In this document: one piece after another, positions 32,337 through 41,547 of the stretch
How the letters are laid out: each line of letters opens with the position of its first letter
Position numbering within the stretch: the first letter of the stretch is position 1
From: an uncultured Acidobacteriia bacterium
GTDB lineage: Bacteria; Acidobacteriota; Terriglobia; Bryobacterales; Bryobacteraceae
DNA: 64,000 bases
Reading direction: 5' to 3'
Assembly (NCBI GenBank): GCA_903907865.1
Contig: CAIVPR010000044.1
Span: 248,001-312,000, forward strand
Notes under the pieces: model-generated
The model's input: only the letters and a program-made list of their open reading frames with translations
Told to the model about the DNA's origin: nothing
The model's database searches: none
Program-made: the position numbers and the translations under genes

Positions 32337-34643
32337 GTGCGAGTGCTCCCGATTGATTCCTTGTTGCCCGAGATCCTCGCCAGCCTTCGGCAAGGCCCGA
32401 ATCTGGTGATCGAGGCGGCCCCCGGTGCCGGAAAAACGACGCGTGTCCCCCCTGCCCTGCTGCGCATGCCGGGCGATGTGTTGGTGTTGGAGCCGCGCCG
32501 GATTGCAGCCCGCATGGCGGCGCGGCGCGTGGCCGAGGAGATGGGCGAGCAGGTCGGGGGGACGGTCGGGTACCAAGTCAGATTCGAGGAGAGCGCGGGG
32601 CCAGGCACGCGGTTGAAATTCCTGACCGAGGGGGTGCTGACACGGCGGATGATGTCCGACCCGGAGCTAAGGGGCGTCGGCACGGTGATTCTGGACGAAT
32701 TCCACGAACGCCATTTGGAGACGGACCTCGCGCTGGCATTGCTGACACGACTGCAGAAGACCAAGCGGCCGGATTTGCGGATTGTGGTGATGTCGGCTAC
32801 CCTCGACGCGCTTCCGGTGGCGCGGTTCTTGGGGGGATGCCCTTCCCTGAAGTCGGAGGGGCGGCTGTTCGAACTCACGGTCGAGCATTCGCCCTACTCA
32901 GTGGCTACGCTCGAGGACCAAGTGGCGCAGGCCGTTGAACGCGTCATCGACCGGGGCGATGTCCTCGTGTTCCTGCCTGGCGCGGCGGAGATCCAGCGCG
33001 CGTCGCGGGCCTGCGAGGCACTGGCACGCCGTCGCGATCTGGTGATCGCCCCGCTGTACGGCGACCTCACGCCTGCCGAACAGGATTTGGCGGTCCAGCC
33101 GGGGCCAAGACGCAAGATCGTGCTCGCGACCAACATCGCCGAGAGCTCAATCACCATTGAAGGCGTCCGCGCTGTGGTCGATTCCGGTGTCGCGCGCGTC
33201 GCCAGCGATTCGCCGTGGACCGGACTGCCCCGTTTGGAGGTGAAGCGGGTCAGCAAGGCGTCGGCGCGGCAGAGGGCGGGACGCGCGGGACGGACCGGTC
33301 CGGGCCACGTGATCCGCCTTTACACCGCCGAGGATTTCCAGCGCCGCCCCGACCAGGACGATCCCGAAATCCTGCGGCGAGAGCTGTCGCAAATGTGTTT
33401 GCAGTTGGAGGCTGCGGGCATCAGTGATCTGCTGGAGCTGGATTGGCTCGACGCTCCGCCCCACGCAGCCCTTTTGGCCGCTGAAACCCTGCTCACCCGA
33501 CTGCGGGCGCGCGGTTCGGAGGCCAAGCGGATGTCGAAACTGCCGGTTGCGCCCCGTTTGGCCCGGTTGATGCTGGACGCCGAGCAGGCAGGCGCGGGAG
33601 AAGCGGGCTGCCGGGTGGCGGCGCTGTTGAGCTCCGGCCAGAGGTTGCGGACGCTAGACGACGAACCAGATCCGCGGACCCGCCAGGTGCGCGACCAGTT
33701 GCGGCGGTTTGTGAAACCAGGCCGCGCTGTGGATTCCGACCGCACTGTCGCCCGAGCTCTGCTGGCCGCGTTCCCAGACCGCGTCGGGCGCTGGCGGACC
33801 GGAGGCACGGTGCTGCTGTCGGGAGGCGGATCGGCGACGATGGAGCGGGCACCGGGTGAATTCCTGGTCGCAGTTGATGTAGAGGAGCGGAATGACAAAC
33901 CGGCCCCCATTATCCGCGTTGCGTGCGCCATCGAGCCCGAGGACCTGATCGACCTGTTCCCGGAGTCGGTCCAGGAGCGCAACACCGTCGAGTGGAACAA
34001 GAAGGCCGAGCGCGTGGAGGCAGTCAGCGCGCTGGTCTACGGGGAATTGGTGATCGAAGAGAGCCGCGGCGGCGTGATGGACGACGAGGAGGCCGCGCGA
34101 ATGCTGGCCGCAAAGGTCGCCGAGGCGGGGATCGAGCGCTTTGCCGATGCCGAGGAGTTGCACGCGTTCCTGGCGCGGGTGGAGTTCGCGGCGGGACACT
34201 CGGGGATCCGGTCGTTGTCTGAGTCGGACGTCGCGGCGGCCTTGACGGAGATCTGCTACGGTCTGCGAAGCTTCGCGGATGTTGAGAAAGCCGCGGCGGG
34301 GATCATTCCGGGGCTGGAGCGGAAGGTCGATTCTTCGCAGCTGGAGCGGATCGCCCCGGTGCGGTTGCGACTGCCCGCCGGGCGCAACGTGAAGGTGAAT
34401 TACGAGTCGGGGAAGGCTCCGTGGGTGGCGTCGCGCTTGCAGGATTTCTTCGGGATGACCGAAACGCCGAGGATCGCGGGCGGGTCGGTGGCGCTGACGG
34501 TCCATTTACTGGCCCCTAACCAGCGGCCCGTGCAGACCACGAACGACTTGGCGGGGTTCTGGGAAAGGTTGTATCCGCAGGTGCGGCGGGAGTTGGGGCG
34601 GCGGTATCCGCGGCATGCCTGGCCGGAGAGCCCGCTGGGTTAG
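32337..34643 (+). CDS. hrpB: HrpB: ATP-dependent DEAH-type helicase
   Basis: About 768 residues. The first plausible start is the GTG at 32337, with another GTG at 32343; the frame is open further up but runs into the divergent gene's start. Motifs: EAAPGAGKTTRVP (Walker A), ILDEFHERHLETDLALALL (the DEFH form typical of HrpB), VMSATLD (motif III), KIVLATNIAESSITIEGVRA, SARQRAGRAGRTGPG (motif VI). The C-terminus carries the HrpB-specific domain (KVNYESGKAPWVASRLQDFF, then MTETPRIAGGSVALTVHLLA). It is a cytosolic RNA helicase-like protein of unclear role. The 3' part is G-rich on the coding strand. Confidence 0.9.
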   Translation: MRVLPIDSLLPEILASLRQGPNLVIEAAPGAGKTTRVPPALLRMPGDVLVLEPRRIAARMAARRVAEEMGEQVGGTVGYQVRFEESAGPGTRLKFLTEGVLTRRMMSDPELRGVGTVILDEFHERHLETDLALALLTRLQKTKRPDLRIVVMSATLDALPVARFLGGCPSLKSEGRLFELTVEHSPYSVATLEDQVAQAVERVIDRGDVLVFLPGAAEIQRASRACEALARRRDLVIAPLYGDLTPAEQDLAVQPGPRRKIVLATNIAESSITIEGVRAVVDSGVARVASDSPWTGLPRLEVKRVSKASARQRAGRAGRTGPGHVIRLYTAEDFQRRPDQDDPEILRRELSQMCLQLEAAGISDLLELDWLDAPPHAALLAAETLLTRLRARGSEAKRMSKLPVAPRLARLMLDAEQAGAGEAGCRVAALLSSGQRLRTLDDEPDPRTRQVRDQLRRFVKPGRAVDSDRTVARALLAAFPDRVGRWRTGGTVLLSGGGSATMERAPGEFLVAVDVEERNDKPAPIIRVACAIEPEDLIDLFPESVQERNTVEWNKKAERVEAVSALVYGELVIEESRGGVMDDEEAARMLAAKVAEAGIERFADAEELHAFLARVEFAAGHSGIRSLSESDVAAALTEICYGLRSFADVEKAAAGIIPGLERKVDSSQLERIAPVRLRLPAGRNVKVNYESGKAPWVASRLQDFFGMTETPRIAGGSVALTVHLLAPNQRPVQTTNDLAGFWERLYPQVRRELGRRYPRHAWPESPLG

Positions 34644-34664
34644 GTGGGGATGGGAATATGAGGG

Positions 34665-35324
34665 TTGCCTTCTCTTTCCGACCTCCTGTTGATCTTCGAC
34701 CTCGACGGCACGCTCATCGATTCGCGCCTGGACTTGGCTCATGCCGTGAATGCAGCGCGCATCCACACGGGCCGTCCGGAACTGGACCATCCGACGATCT
34801 TTTCGTATGTCGGCAACGGCGCGCCGGTCCTGATCCGCAGGGCGCTGGGCGATGCGGCACCGCAGTCCGAGGTGGATTCGGCCTTGGAGTTCTTCTTGGA
34901 GTACTACCGGCACCACGCGGTGGACTACACCGAGCTGTATCCTGGAGTGAGGGAATCGATCCAGCAACTCAGTGCCTCCGGGGCCAAGATGGCGGTGCTG
35001 ACGAACAAGCCGGTACGGATCAGCAAGTTCATCCTCGACCACCTCGACCTCTCCCCCGCCCTGTTCCAGGTCTATGGCGGGAATAGTTTCGCGCAGAAGA
35101 AGCCGCATCCGGTGGGCATCGACACGCTGCGGGCAGAGGCGGGCGTGGAACGGGATAAGACGTGGATGATCGGCGACAGCCATGTCGATATCGAGACCGC
35201 GCGCAATGCCGGGGTAGCGTCGTGCGGGATCACGTGGGGCTTCCAGCCGGAAAGCCTACAGCGCGTGCCGCCGGATGTCCTGGTGGATACTCTGGGCGAG
35301 TTCGTGGCCCAAATCATGCGGTAG
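34665..35324 (+). CDS. gph: HAD-family phosphoglycolate phosphatase-like hydrolase
   Basis: A protein of 219 residues starting with TTG at 34665; an in-frame stop at 34659 rules out an earlier start, and GGGGATGGGA lies about ten bases before it. HAD motifs: FDLDGTLIDSRLDLAHAVNA (motif I), VLTNKPVRISKF (II), KKPHPVGID (III) and MIGDSHVDIETARNAGV (IV). It is a Gph-like phosphatase (2-phosphoglycolate and similar substrates). The last coding bases resemble a fragment at 35642-35692. Confidence 0.88.
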   Translation: MPSLSDLLLIFDLDGTLIDSRLDLAHAVNAARIHTGRPELDHPTIFSYVGNGAPVLIRRALGDAAPQSEVDSALEFFLEYYRHHAVDYTELYPGVRESIQQLSASGAKMAVLTNKPVRISKFILDHLDLSPALFQVYGGNSFAQKKPHPVGIDTLRAEAGVERDKTWMIGDSHVDIETARNAGVASCGITWGFQPESLQRVPPDVLVDTLGEFVAQIMR

Positions 35325-35716
35325 ACTCGTCTCAAGGAACCTGATGGAGGGTATGTTGAATCACCTTTGTCGGACACTAGCCGACGCGTAGTTCGAAGAC
35401 GAGTCCATTAGCCTTGACGAGCAGGTTGGAACAGGCCATGCCCGTGAATGGCGCCGACACCACGACCCCATTCCGCACCAAACGGTTCTAGCTGAATTTG
35501 GCCTGACAATCGCGGAGTTTGCAAGGATGGCGCAGACCCCGACAGCCTCCGAACTTGCAGAACAACCGACAGAGGACAGCACGATCCGATAGTCGGCGAA
35601 AAGACCCATGACGAAGAGCATCACCTGGACAGAGCACGGCAGATGTCCAGGTGAACACGCTGGGCGGGCATGTGGTCCAAACCATGCGGTAACGCAGTGC
35701 CTGAAATAATCCGGGT
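35325..35716. other. Gene-free stretch holding fragments of decayed genes
   Basis: 392 bp with no intact gene. On the minus strand at about 35377-35465 there is a C-terminal-looking fragment (APFTGMACSNLLVKANGLVF, then ELRVG and stop) of a protein I do not recognise. On the plus strand at 35642-35692 lies a gph tail remnant, listed separately. Confidence 0.5.
35642..35692 (+). pseudogene. 3'-end remnant of a second gph-like gene
   Basis: This reads DVQVNTLGGHVVQTMR and a TAA stop, against DVLVDTLGEFVAQIMR at the end of the intact phosphatase (35274-35324). Over the last 33 bases about 26 match by eye, with substitutions falling in a coding-like pattern. It is the second case in the window of a diverged gene tail beside its intact paralogue. 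Confidence 0.65.
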
Positions 35717-37558
35717 ATGTACCGCCCTTACCGCCTGTTCCCTGCCGCATTCCTGCTGGCTGCCAGCATCCTCCAAGCGCAGAAGCCGACAGACTCCCGG
35801 TTGATCACGAGCGGCTCCGTAATTCCGGACGAAGGCTACTCGGACCAGCCCTACATTGTGAAAACCTCCGACGGCGCCTGGTTGTGCGTCATCACAACAG
35901 GTCCGGGCGTGGAAGGAGCGGGTGGCCAGCATGTGGTCACGCGCCGGAGCATGGACCGCGGGCAAACATGGTCGGACGCCGTGCCGGTCGAGCCTTCCGA
36001 TGGCCCCGAGGCTTCCTACGCGGTGCTGCTCGCAACCCCGTACGGGAGGGTCTACGTTTTCTACAACCACAATACGGACAACGTGCGCGAGGTGATCGGG
36101 GACAAACCGACATACAAGGACGGGCTGGTGCGGCGCGTGGACAGCCAAGGGCATTTCGTGTTCAAGTATTCGGATGACAACGGTCGGACGTGGTCGGCGC
36201 GGCGGTATGAAGTGCCTCAGAGAGATTTCGAGATCGACCGCAACAACCCCTACCACGGGCGGATCAAGTACTTCTGGAACGTGGGCAAGGCGTTCACGCT
36301 GAAAGGCGCGGGGTATGTGCCGCTGCACAAGGTGGGCGGCTTCGGCGAGGGGTTCTTTACGTCGAGCGAAGGTGTGCTGCTGCGCAGCGGGAATATACTC
36401 ACCGAGCGCGATCCAACCGAACTGCGATGGGAAACGTTGCCGGACGGCGATGTCGGGATCCGCGCGCCGGTCGGGGGCGGGCCGATTGCCGAGGAACAGT
36501 CGTTTTCGCTGCTGAGTGACGGGTCCATCTTCTGTGTTTTCCGCACCATCGACGGGCACTCCGCCTTCACCTACAGCCGCGATGGCGGGCATACGTGGGA
36601 GCCCTCGCAGTACATGCGCTACGCCAACGGGCGGTTGATGAAGCATCCACGCGCGGCGAACTTCTCCTGGCGCTGCGAGAACGGCAAGTTTCTGTACTGG
36701 TTCCACAACCACGGGGGGCGGTTCATACGGGAGCACCCGAACAGGCGGACGATTGCTTACGAGGACCGGAATCCAGTCTGGCTCGTAGGGGGCGTGGAGG
36801 CGGACGGACCGACCGGCAAGGTGATCCGGTGGTCGCAACCGGAGATCGCGATCTACGACGACGACCCGGTGATCCGCATGAGCTACCCGGACCTGGTGGA
36901 AGACGGCGGCAAGTACTTCCTGACGGAAACGCAAAAGGACGTGGCGCGGGTGCACGAGGTGGACCGGGGCTTGCTGGAGGGGATGTGGAACCAGTTGGAC
37001 GCGGCTGGAGCGCCCTCGAACGGGCTGGTTCTGGACACCGGGAAGGATACCAAGATGCCTACGCTGCCATTGTTTGCGCAACGGTCCAAACGGGCGGATC
37101 TAGGGCGAGAGGATTTGCGCAACGGATTCACGCTGGAATTGTGGCTGGACGCCGGAACTGTGGTTCCCGGGAAGGTACTCGCGGACAACCGGACCGCCGA
37201 GGGCAAGGGTTTCGCGCTGGTTGCGAGCGGGAGCCACTCGGTGGAGCTGATCCTAAACGACGGACGGACGGAAAGCCGGTGGACGTCGGATCCGGGGCTG
37301 CTGACCGATGGAGCGCGGCACCATGTAATGGCGGTTGTGGACGGCGGACCGAAGATCATCAGCTTCGTGGTGGACGGTGTCTTCAACGACGGGGCGGACG
37401 ACCGCCAGTTCGGGTGGGGCCGGTTCAATCCGAATCTGGTTTCGGCCAACGGGGGGCCGGGTGTGCGGGTCGGGAACGGTGTCGCAAAACTAAGGGTCTA
37501 CAACCGGGCGCTACGGACATCGGAGGCCGTTGCAGCGTTCCGGGCCGGAGGGAAGTAG
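35717..37558 (+). CDS. Secreted BNR/sialidase-like protein with C-terminal LamG-type domain
   Basis: A protein of 613 residues with a signal peptide (YRLFPAAFLLAASILQAQ). A six-bladed sialidase-type propeller follows with three Asp boxes: SMDRGQTW at 78-85, SDDNGRTW at 152-159 and SRDGGHTW at 287-294. A concanavalin/LamG-like domain occupies about 460-613 (GFTLELWLDAGTVVPGKVLA, KLRVYNRALRTSEAV). Such proteins may be glycoside hydrolases or carbohydrate-binding; the arginine triad of true sialidases is not clearly identifiable, so sialic acid specificity is not claimed. Confidence 0.85.
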   Translation: MYRPYRLFPAAFLLAASILQAQKPTDSRLITSGSVIPDEGYSDQPYIVKTSDGAWLCVITTGPGVEGAGGQHVVTRRSMDRGQTWSDAVPVEPSDGPEASYAVLLATPYGRVYVFYNHNTDNVREVIGDKPTYKDGLVRRVDSQGHFVFKYSDDNGRTWSARRYEVPQRDFEIDRNNPYHGRIKYFWNVGKAFTLKGAGYVPLHKVGGFGEGFFTSSEGVLLRSGNILTERDPTELRWETLPDGDVGIRAPVGGGPIAEEQSFSLLSDGSIFCVFRTIDGHSAFTYSRDGGHTWEPSQYMRYANGRLMKHPRAANFSWRCENGKFLYWFHNHGGRFIREHPNRRTIAYEDRNPVWLVGGVEADGPTGKVIRWSQPEIAIYDDDPVIRMSYPDLVEDGGKYFLTETQKDVARVHEVDRGLLEGMWNQLDAAGAPSNGLVLDTGKDTKMPTLPLFAQRSKRADLGREDLRNGFTLELWLDAGTVVPGKVLADNRTAEGKGFALVASGSHSVELILNDGRTESRWTSDPGLLTDGARHHVMAVVDGGPKIISFVVDGVFNDGADDRQFGWGRFNPNLVSANGGPGVRVGNGVAKLRVYNRALRTSEAVAAFRAGGK

Positions 37559-37639
37559 GGCCCCGGACTTGGTCTGGCGGATGGAGTGGGCCGCCCGGAT
37601 AGAATGGAAGTTTGCGTCGCCATTAGGCACAGGAGAAAT

Positions 37640-39094
37640 ATGCAGGCAACTTGTGACATCGGACTGATCGGGTTGGCAGTCATGGGCCAGAATCTGGTCC
37701 TCAACATGAACGACCACGGCTACAAGGTGGCCGTCTTCAACCGCACCGTTTCCAAAGTCGACGACTTCGTCAACAACGAGGCCAAGGGTACCGATGTTGT
37801 CGGGGCCCACTCCATCGAAGAGTTCGTCTCCTTGTTGAAGCGTCCCCGCCGAGCCATGCTCATGGTCAAAGCTGGCGACACGGTCGACCAGATGATCGAT
37901 GCGCTGCTGCCGCACCTCGAGGAAGGCGACATCATCATCGACGGCGGCAATTCGCTGTTCACCGACTCCAACCGCCGGACCAAGGCCCTCCGCGAGAAGG
38001 GCATCCTGTTCATCGGCACCGGTGTTTCCGGCGGCGAGGAAGGTGCCCGCAAGGGTCCCTCGATCATGCCCGGCGGCGCGCCCGAGGCTTGGCCGTATGT
38101 CAAGGAAATCTTCCAGTCCATCGCCGCAAAGGTCGAAGACGGCACCCCCTGCTGCGACTGGGTGGGCGAAGACGGCGCGGGCCACTACGTGAAGATGGTG
38201 CACAACGGCATTGAGTACGGCGACATGCAGCTCATCTGCGAGGCCTACCAGTTGCTCAAGGACGGCATCGGCGCAACGCCCGACGAACTGCACGAAATCT
38301 TCGGCGAGTGGAACAAGGGCGAACTCGACAGCTACCTGATCGAAATCAGCACGGAGATCTTCGCCAAAAAGGACGAGGATGGCCAGCCGCTGGTTGACAA
38401 GATCCTCGACGCCGCGGGCCAAAAGGGAACAGGCAAATGGACTTGCATCAGTGCGCTCGACACCGGCATGCCGGTCACGCTGATCGGCGAGGCGGTGTTC
38501 GCTCGCTGCCTCTCGGCGTTGAAGAATGAACGGGTTCAGGCGTCGTCGGTGTTGACAGGGCCGTCGAAGGCACAAGCCACCGACCGCGCGGAGTTCATCG
38601 AGGACGTCCGCCGGGCGCTGTACTGCTCGAAGATCATTTCGTACGCCCAGGGCTACATGCTGTTGGAGGCGGCGGCGAAGGAGCAGGGCTGGCACCTCAA
38701 CTTCGGCGGCATCGCGTTAATGTGGCGCGGCGGTTGCATCATCCGCAGCCGGTTCCTCGGCAAGATCAAGGACGCGTTCGACAAGAACCCGAACCTCTCG
38801 AACCTGTTGCTGGACGAGTTCTTCAGCGAAACGCTGAACAAGTACCAAGGCGGCTGGCGTCGCGGCGTGATCCGGGCCATCGAATACGGCGTTCCGACAC
38901 CCGCGTTCTCCACGGCGCTTTCGTTCTACGACGGCTTCCGGACCGCGCGCCTGCCCGCCAACCTGTTGCAGGCCCAGCGCGACTTCTTCGGCGCCCACAC
39001 CTACGAGCGCGTCGACCATCCCCGTGGCCAGTTCTTCCACACCAACTGGACCGGGCGCGGCGGTCGCGTCAGTTCGACCACATATAACGTATAG
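37640..39094 (+). CDS. gnd: 6-phosphogluconate dehydrogenase, decarboxylating
   Basis: A protein of 484 residues, starting at the ATG at 37640 after AGGAGAA. NADP-binding motif IGLIGLAVMGQNLVLNMNDH, catalytic and substrate motifs GTGVSGGEEGARKGPSIMPG, DGAGHYVKMVHNGIEYGDMQ (catalytic Lys in YVKMVHNGIEY), and a C-terminal all-helical domain ending in YERVDHPRGQFFHTNWTGRG. It oxidises 6-phosphogluconate to ribulose-5-phosphate in the pentose phosphate pathway. This is the long form. The PfkB kinase follows 13 bp later, probably co-transcribed. Confidence 0.97.
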   Translation: MQATCDIGLIGLAVMGQNLVLNMNDHGYKVAVFNRTVSKVDDFVNNEAKGTDVVGAHSIEEFVSLLKRPRRAMLMVKAGDTVDQMIDALLPHLEEGDIIIDGGNSLFTDSNRRTKALREKGILFIGTGVSGGEEGARKGPSIMPGGAPEAWPYVKEIFQSIAAKVEDGTPCCDWVGEDGAGHYVKMVHNGIEYGDMQLICEAYQLLKDGIGATPDELHEIFGEWNKGELDSYLIEISTEIFAKKDEDGQPLVDKILDAAGQKGTGKWTCISALDTGMPVTLIGEAVFARCLSALKNERVQASSVLTGPSKAQATDRAEFIEDVRRALYCSKIISYAQGYMLLEAAAKEQGWHLNFGGIALMWRGGCIIRSRFLGKIKDAFDKNPNLSNLLLDEFFSETLNKYQGGWRRGVIRAIEYGVPTPAFSTALSFYDGFRTARLPANLLQAQRDFFGAHTYERVDHPRGQFFHTNWTGRGGRVSSTTYNV

Positions 39095-39107
39095 TCAGGA
39101 CAATCAC

Positions 39108-40214
39108 ATGAGTCACGGTTTGAACATCAAGGCCCCCGCCGTAGGCGGCCTCGACTTCGTCTCCCTGGGAGCGCTCGTGCACCGGCTGGATCCGGGCATC
39201 ATCCCGTTCCGCAAGGCGGCCAACTTCGACGTCCACGTCAGCGGCGGCGAATTCAACACGTCCGCCAACCTGTCGGACTGCTTCGGGCTCGCCACGGGCG
39301 TCACGACCGCCATGGTCAACTACCCGATCGGCGACCTGATCCACGAGCGCGTCCGCGCGATGGGCGTCCGCCCCTTCTACAAGCGCTTCGAGCACAACGG
39401 TGTCAACGGCCCCAATATGGCCACCGTATTCAGTGATCGCGGTCACGGCGTGCGCGGGCCTGTCGTGTTCTACAACCGGTCCAACGAGGCCGGTGCGCAA
39501 CTGAAGCCGGGCGATTTCGACTGGGACGCCATCTTCGGCGACAACAATGTGCGCTGGTTCCACTCGGGCGGCATCTTCGCAGCCCTGTCGGAAACCACCG
39601 GCGAGTTGATCATCGAGGCGATGAAGGCGGCCAAGAAGCACGGCGTCGTGACGTCTCTGGATCTGAACTACCGCGAAAAGCTGTGGAAGATCTCGGGCGG
39701 GGCGCACCGTGCGGTCAGCACACTGAGCCGGATCGTCGAAAATGTCGACGTGCTGGTGGGTAACGAGGAAGATCTGCAGAAGGGCCTCGGCATCGAGGGA
39801 CCGGCGGTGGAGACGTCCTCCAAACTAGACATCGGCATGTTCGCGGGCATGATGGACGACGTGGTCCGCAAGTTCCCGAACGTCAAGGTTGTGGCAACCA
39901 CGCTGCGCGAGGTGCACTCGACGTCGCACCACACGTGGAGCGCGGTGGCGTACTTTATGGGCAAGGACGGTTCCGGGGAGATGATCCAGGCGCCGGAATG
40001 CGAACTCAACGTTATCGACCGCGTGGGCGGCGGCGACGGTTTCGCTTCCGGCTTCATCTATGGACTTCTGGCGGGCGAGACGGCGCATCAGGCGGTCAAG
40101 CTCGGATGGGCGCACGGCGCGCTGCTGACCACTTTCCCGGGCGACACCAGCATGGCGACTTTGGACCAGGTGAAGGCGTTCGCCAAGGGCGGTTCGGCGC
40201 GTATCCAGCGGTAG
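39108..40214 (+). CDS. PfkB-family carbohydrate kinase (2-keto-3-deoxygluconate kinase-like)
   Basis: A protein of 368 residues from the ATG at 39108. PfkB landmarks: DFVSLGALVHRLDPGIIPFR, GGEFNTSANLSDCFGLATGV, NVDVLVGNEEDLQ, and the catalytic region DRVGGGDGFASGFIYGLLAG (base Asp in the GGGD motif). It resembles sugar kinases annotated as 2-dehydro-3-deoxygluconokinase. A role with UxaA (keto-deoxy acid) or with Gnd (sugar phosphate pool) is plausible. It is probably in an operon with gnd. Confidence 0.88.
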   Translation: MSHGLNIKAPAVGGLDFVSLGALVHRLDPGIIPFRKAANFDVHVSGGEFNTSANLSDCFGLATGVTTAMVNYPIGDLIHERVRAMGVRPFYKRFEHNGVNGPNMATVFSDRGHGVRGPVVFYNRSNEAGAQLKPGDFDWDAIFGDNNVRWFHSGGIFAALSETTGELIIEAMKAAKKHGVVTSLDLNYREKLWKISGGAHRAVSTLSRIVENVDVLVGNEEDLQKGLGIEGPAVETSSKLDIGMFAGMMDDVVRKFPNVKVVATTLREVHSTSHHTWSAVAYFMGKDGSGEMIQAPECELNVIDRVGGGDGFASGFIYGLLAGETAHQAVKLGWAHGALLTTFPGDTSMATLDQVKAFAKGGSARIQR

Positions 40215-40216
40215 TT

Positions 40217-40690
40217 CTATTCGTTTTCGGCAGTGAGGGACTCGACCTTGGAGAGTGCTGACTTCACCAGCAGCCTCTCCAAGCGTTCGAGCTCACCTCG
40301 AAGCTGGTCGCGGTGTTCGGGCGAAGTTAGCGAACTTGCCAAGGCGTGTTCCAAATCGGTCTTGAGCTGGGTACTGAGGGATGCGAGGCGGTGTTGGCGC
40401 ACTAGCCCCTGAATCTCCACGGTTACCCAGGAAACCAGTCCGGTGATCGATACTGACAGGACAGGGGTCAAGAGCAGGAGCCAGAATTTCCACGGATTGG
40501 AATCGGGCAACCGGTTGGCGACAGCGACCAGAACGGTTCCAATAAAGCTGCCCGCAACGCCCGATTGAACCGCTACTGTCCGCCGACCAAAGGGTATGCC
40601 ATGTCGCTTGGAACGAGCGCCCGACTGAGTCCGGGAGCTCTCGGACTCGAGGTGGGGCACCCGTCCTCCGCTCTCACCATGCACGGGCAC
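40217..40690 (-). CDS. Small membrane protein of unknown function (pair member B)
   Basis: Up to 157 residues; the start is uncertain, between the GTG at 40690, four bases after the upstream stop, and the GTG at 40660, which follows GGAGG. Two hydrophobic segments (SGVAGSFIGTVLVAVANRL; WLLLLTPVLSVSITGLVSWV) are followed by an amphipathic, charged C-terminal coil (HRLASLSTQLKTDLEHALAS, LRGELERLERLLVKSALSKV). I do not recognise the family. It is coupled to the small gene upstream, and both are convergent with the PfkB kinase. Confidence 0.6.
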   Translation of the reverse strand: MPVHGESGGRVPHLESESSRTQSGARSKRHGIPFGRRTVAVQSGVAGSFIGTVLVAVANRLPDSNPWKFWLLLLTPVLSVSITGLVSWVTVEIQGLVRQHRLASLSTQLKTDLEHALASSLTSPEHRDQLRGELERLERLLVKSALSKVESLTAENE

Positions 40691-40693
40691 TGA

Positions 40694-40948
40694 TTATCCG
40701 TGCACCGCCCCGGTTTGATGCGCAACGGCCTTCTCGAAGATGTCCAAGACCTTGAGTGCGGTCTGTTCGTCCATGGGGCCCGGCGGAACCACGACCGACT
40801 CGTCGCCAAAACGGACGACGAGGGACCTCTTCCTGCCGAATAATTCTTCGGCAAACTGCCGAAACAGGGGCCAAAACAGACTAGCCATGCTAAGCAGCGA
40901 GCCAGCCACACCGATCAGCATGGCAAGGGTGTCGATCCGATGGTCCAT
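40694..40948 (-). CDS. Small one-helix membrane protein of unknown function (pair member A)
   Basis: A protein of 84 residues: one membrane helix (TLAMLIGVAGSLLSMASLFW, about 7-28), then a short soluble domain (RKRSLVVRFGDESVVVPPGP, then TALKVLDIFEKAVA). The soluble part looks like a compact beta-strand pair plus helix. No named family is recognised. Together with the downstream gene it forms a two-gene membrane unit. Confidence 0.6.
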   Translation of the reverse strand: MDHRIDTLAMLIGVAGSLLSMASLFWPLFRQFAEELFGRKRSLVVRFGDESVVVPPGPMDEQTALKVLDIFEKAVAHQTGAVHG

Positions 40949-41025
40949 ACAATTCCGAGTTTACCACCTTTTGCTTGCTCGATCTGACCGCAACCTTCTG
41001 TCCAAGGACCGCATCTCGGTAACAG

Positions 41026-41547
41026 ATGCGAAATCTCGTTCTTGCAACGTTGCTGGCGTCTGCGTGTGCCTCTGCCCAGCAGTATGAGGGCCTCTGGCAG
41101 GGTTATGGTCCCGAGTGGGATCATGCCATGAGCCAAATGATCCGCCTCGCCGAGGCAACGCCGCAGGAGAAGTTTGACTGGCGCCCCGCTGCTGGTGTGC
41201 GTTCCTTCAGCGAAGTTTGCATGCACGTTGCCCTTTCCAACTACATGCTGTTGGGCGCGGTGGGCGTCACTCAACCGACTGGCCTCCACGGAAGCATGGA
41301 GAAATCCGTCATCGTGAAGTCCGATGTGGTGGAGTGGCTCAAGCGCTCGACCGACGCCGTCCGGCTCGCCCATGCGAAAGCCACTCCGGCAGACTTACAG
41401 CGACGCGTTAAGATCAGCGAGACAACAGCCACAATCGAAGGGATTTACCTCCGCATCCTCGTGCACGCGAACGAGCACATGGGCCAGCTGATTGCATATG
41501 CCCGAACCATCGGCGTTGTCCCACCTTGGACAGAACAATCGAAATGA
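41026..41547 (+). CDS. DinB-family protein with signal peptide
   Basis: A protein of 173 residues. The N-terminus is hydrophobic (NLVLATLLASACASAQ) and looks exported. The rest is a DinB/YfiT-type four-helix bundle with putative metal histidines (VCMHVALSN; RILVHANEHMGQLIAYART). The family includes thiol transferases and enzymes of unknown role. Its stop overlaps the ATG of the next gene (ATGA), so translation is coupled to the LigB-like dioxygenase. Confidence 0.85.
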   Translation: MRNLVLATLLASACASAQQYEGLWQGYGPEWDHAMSQMIRLAEATPQEKFDWRPAAGVRSFSEVCMHVALSNYMLLGAVGVTQPTGLHGSMEKSVIVKSDVVEWLKRSTDAVRLAHAKATPADLQRRVKISETTATIEGIYLRILVHANEHMGQLIAYARTIGVVPPWTEQSK

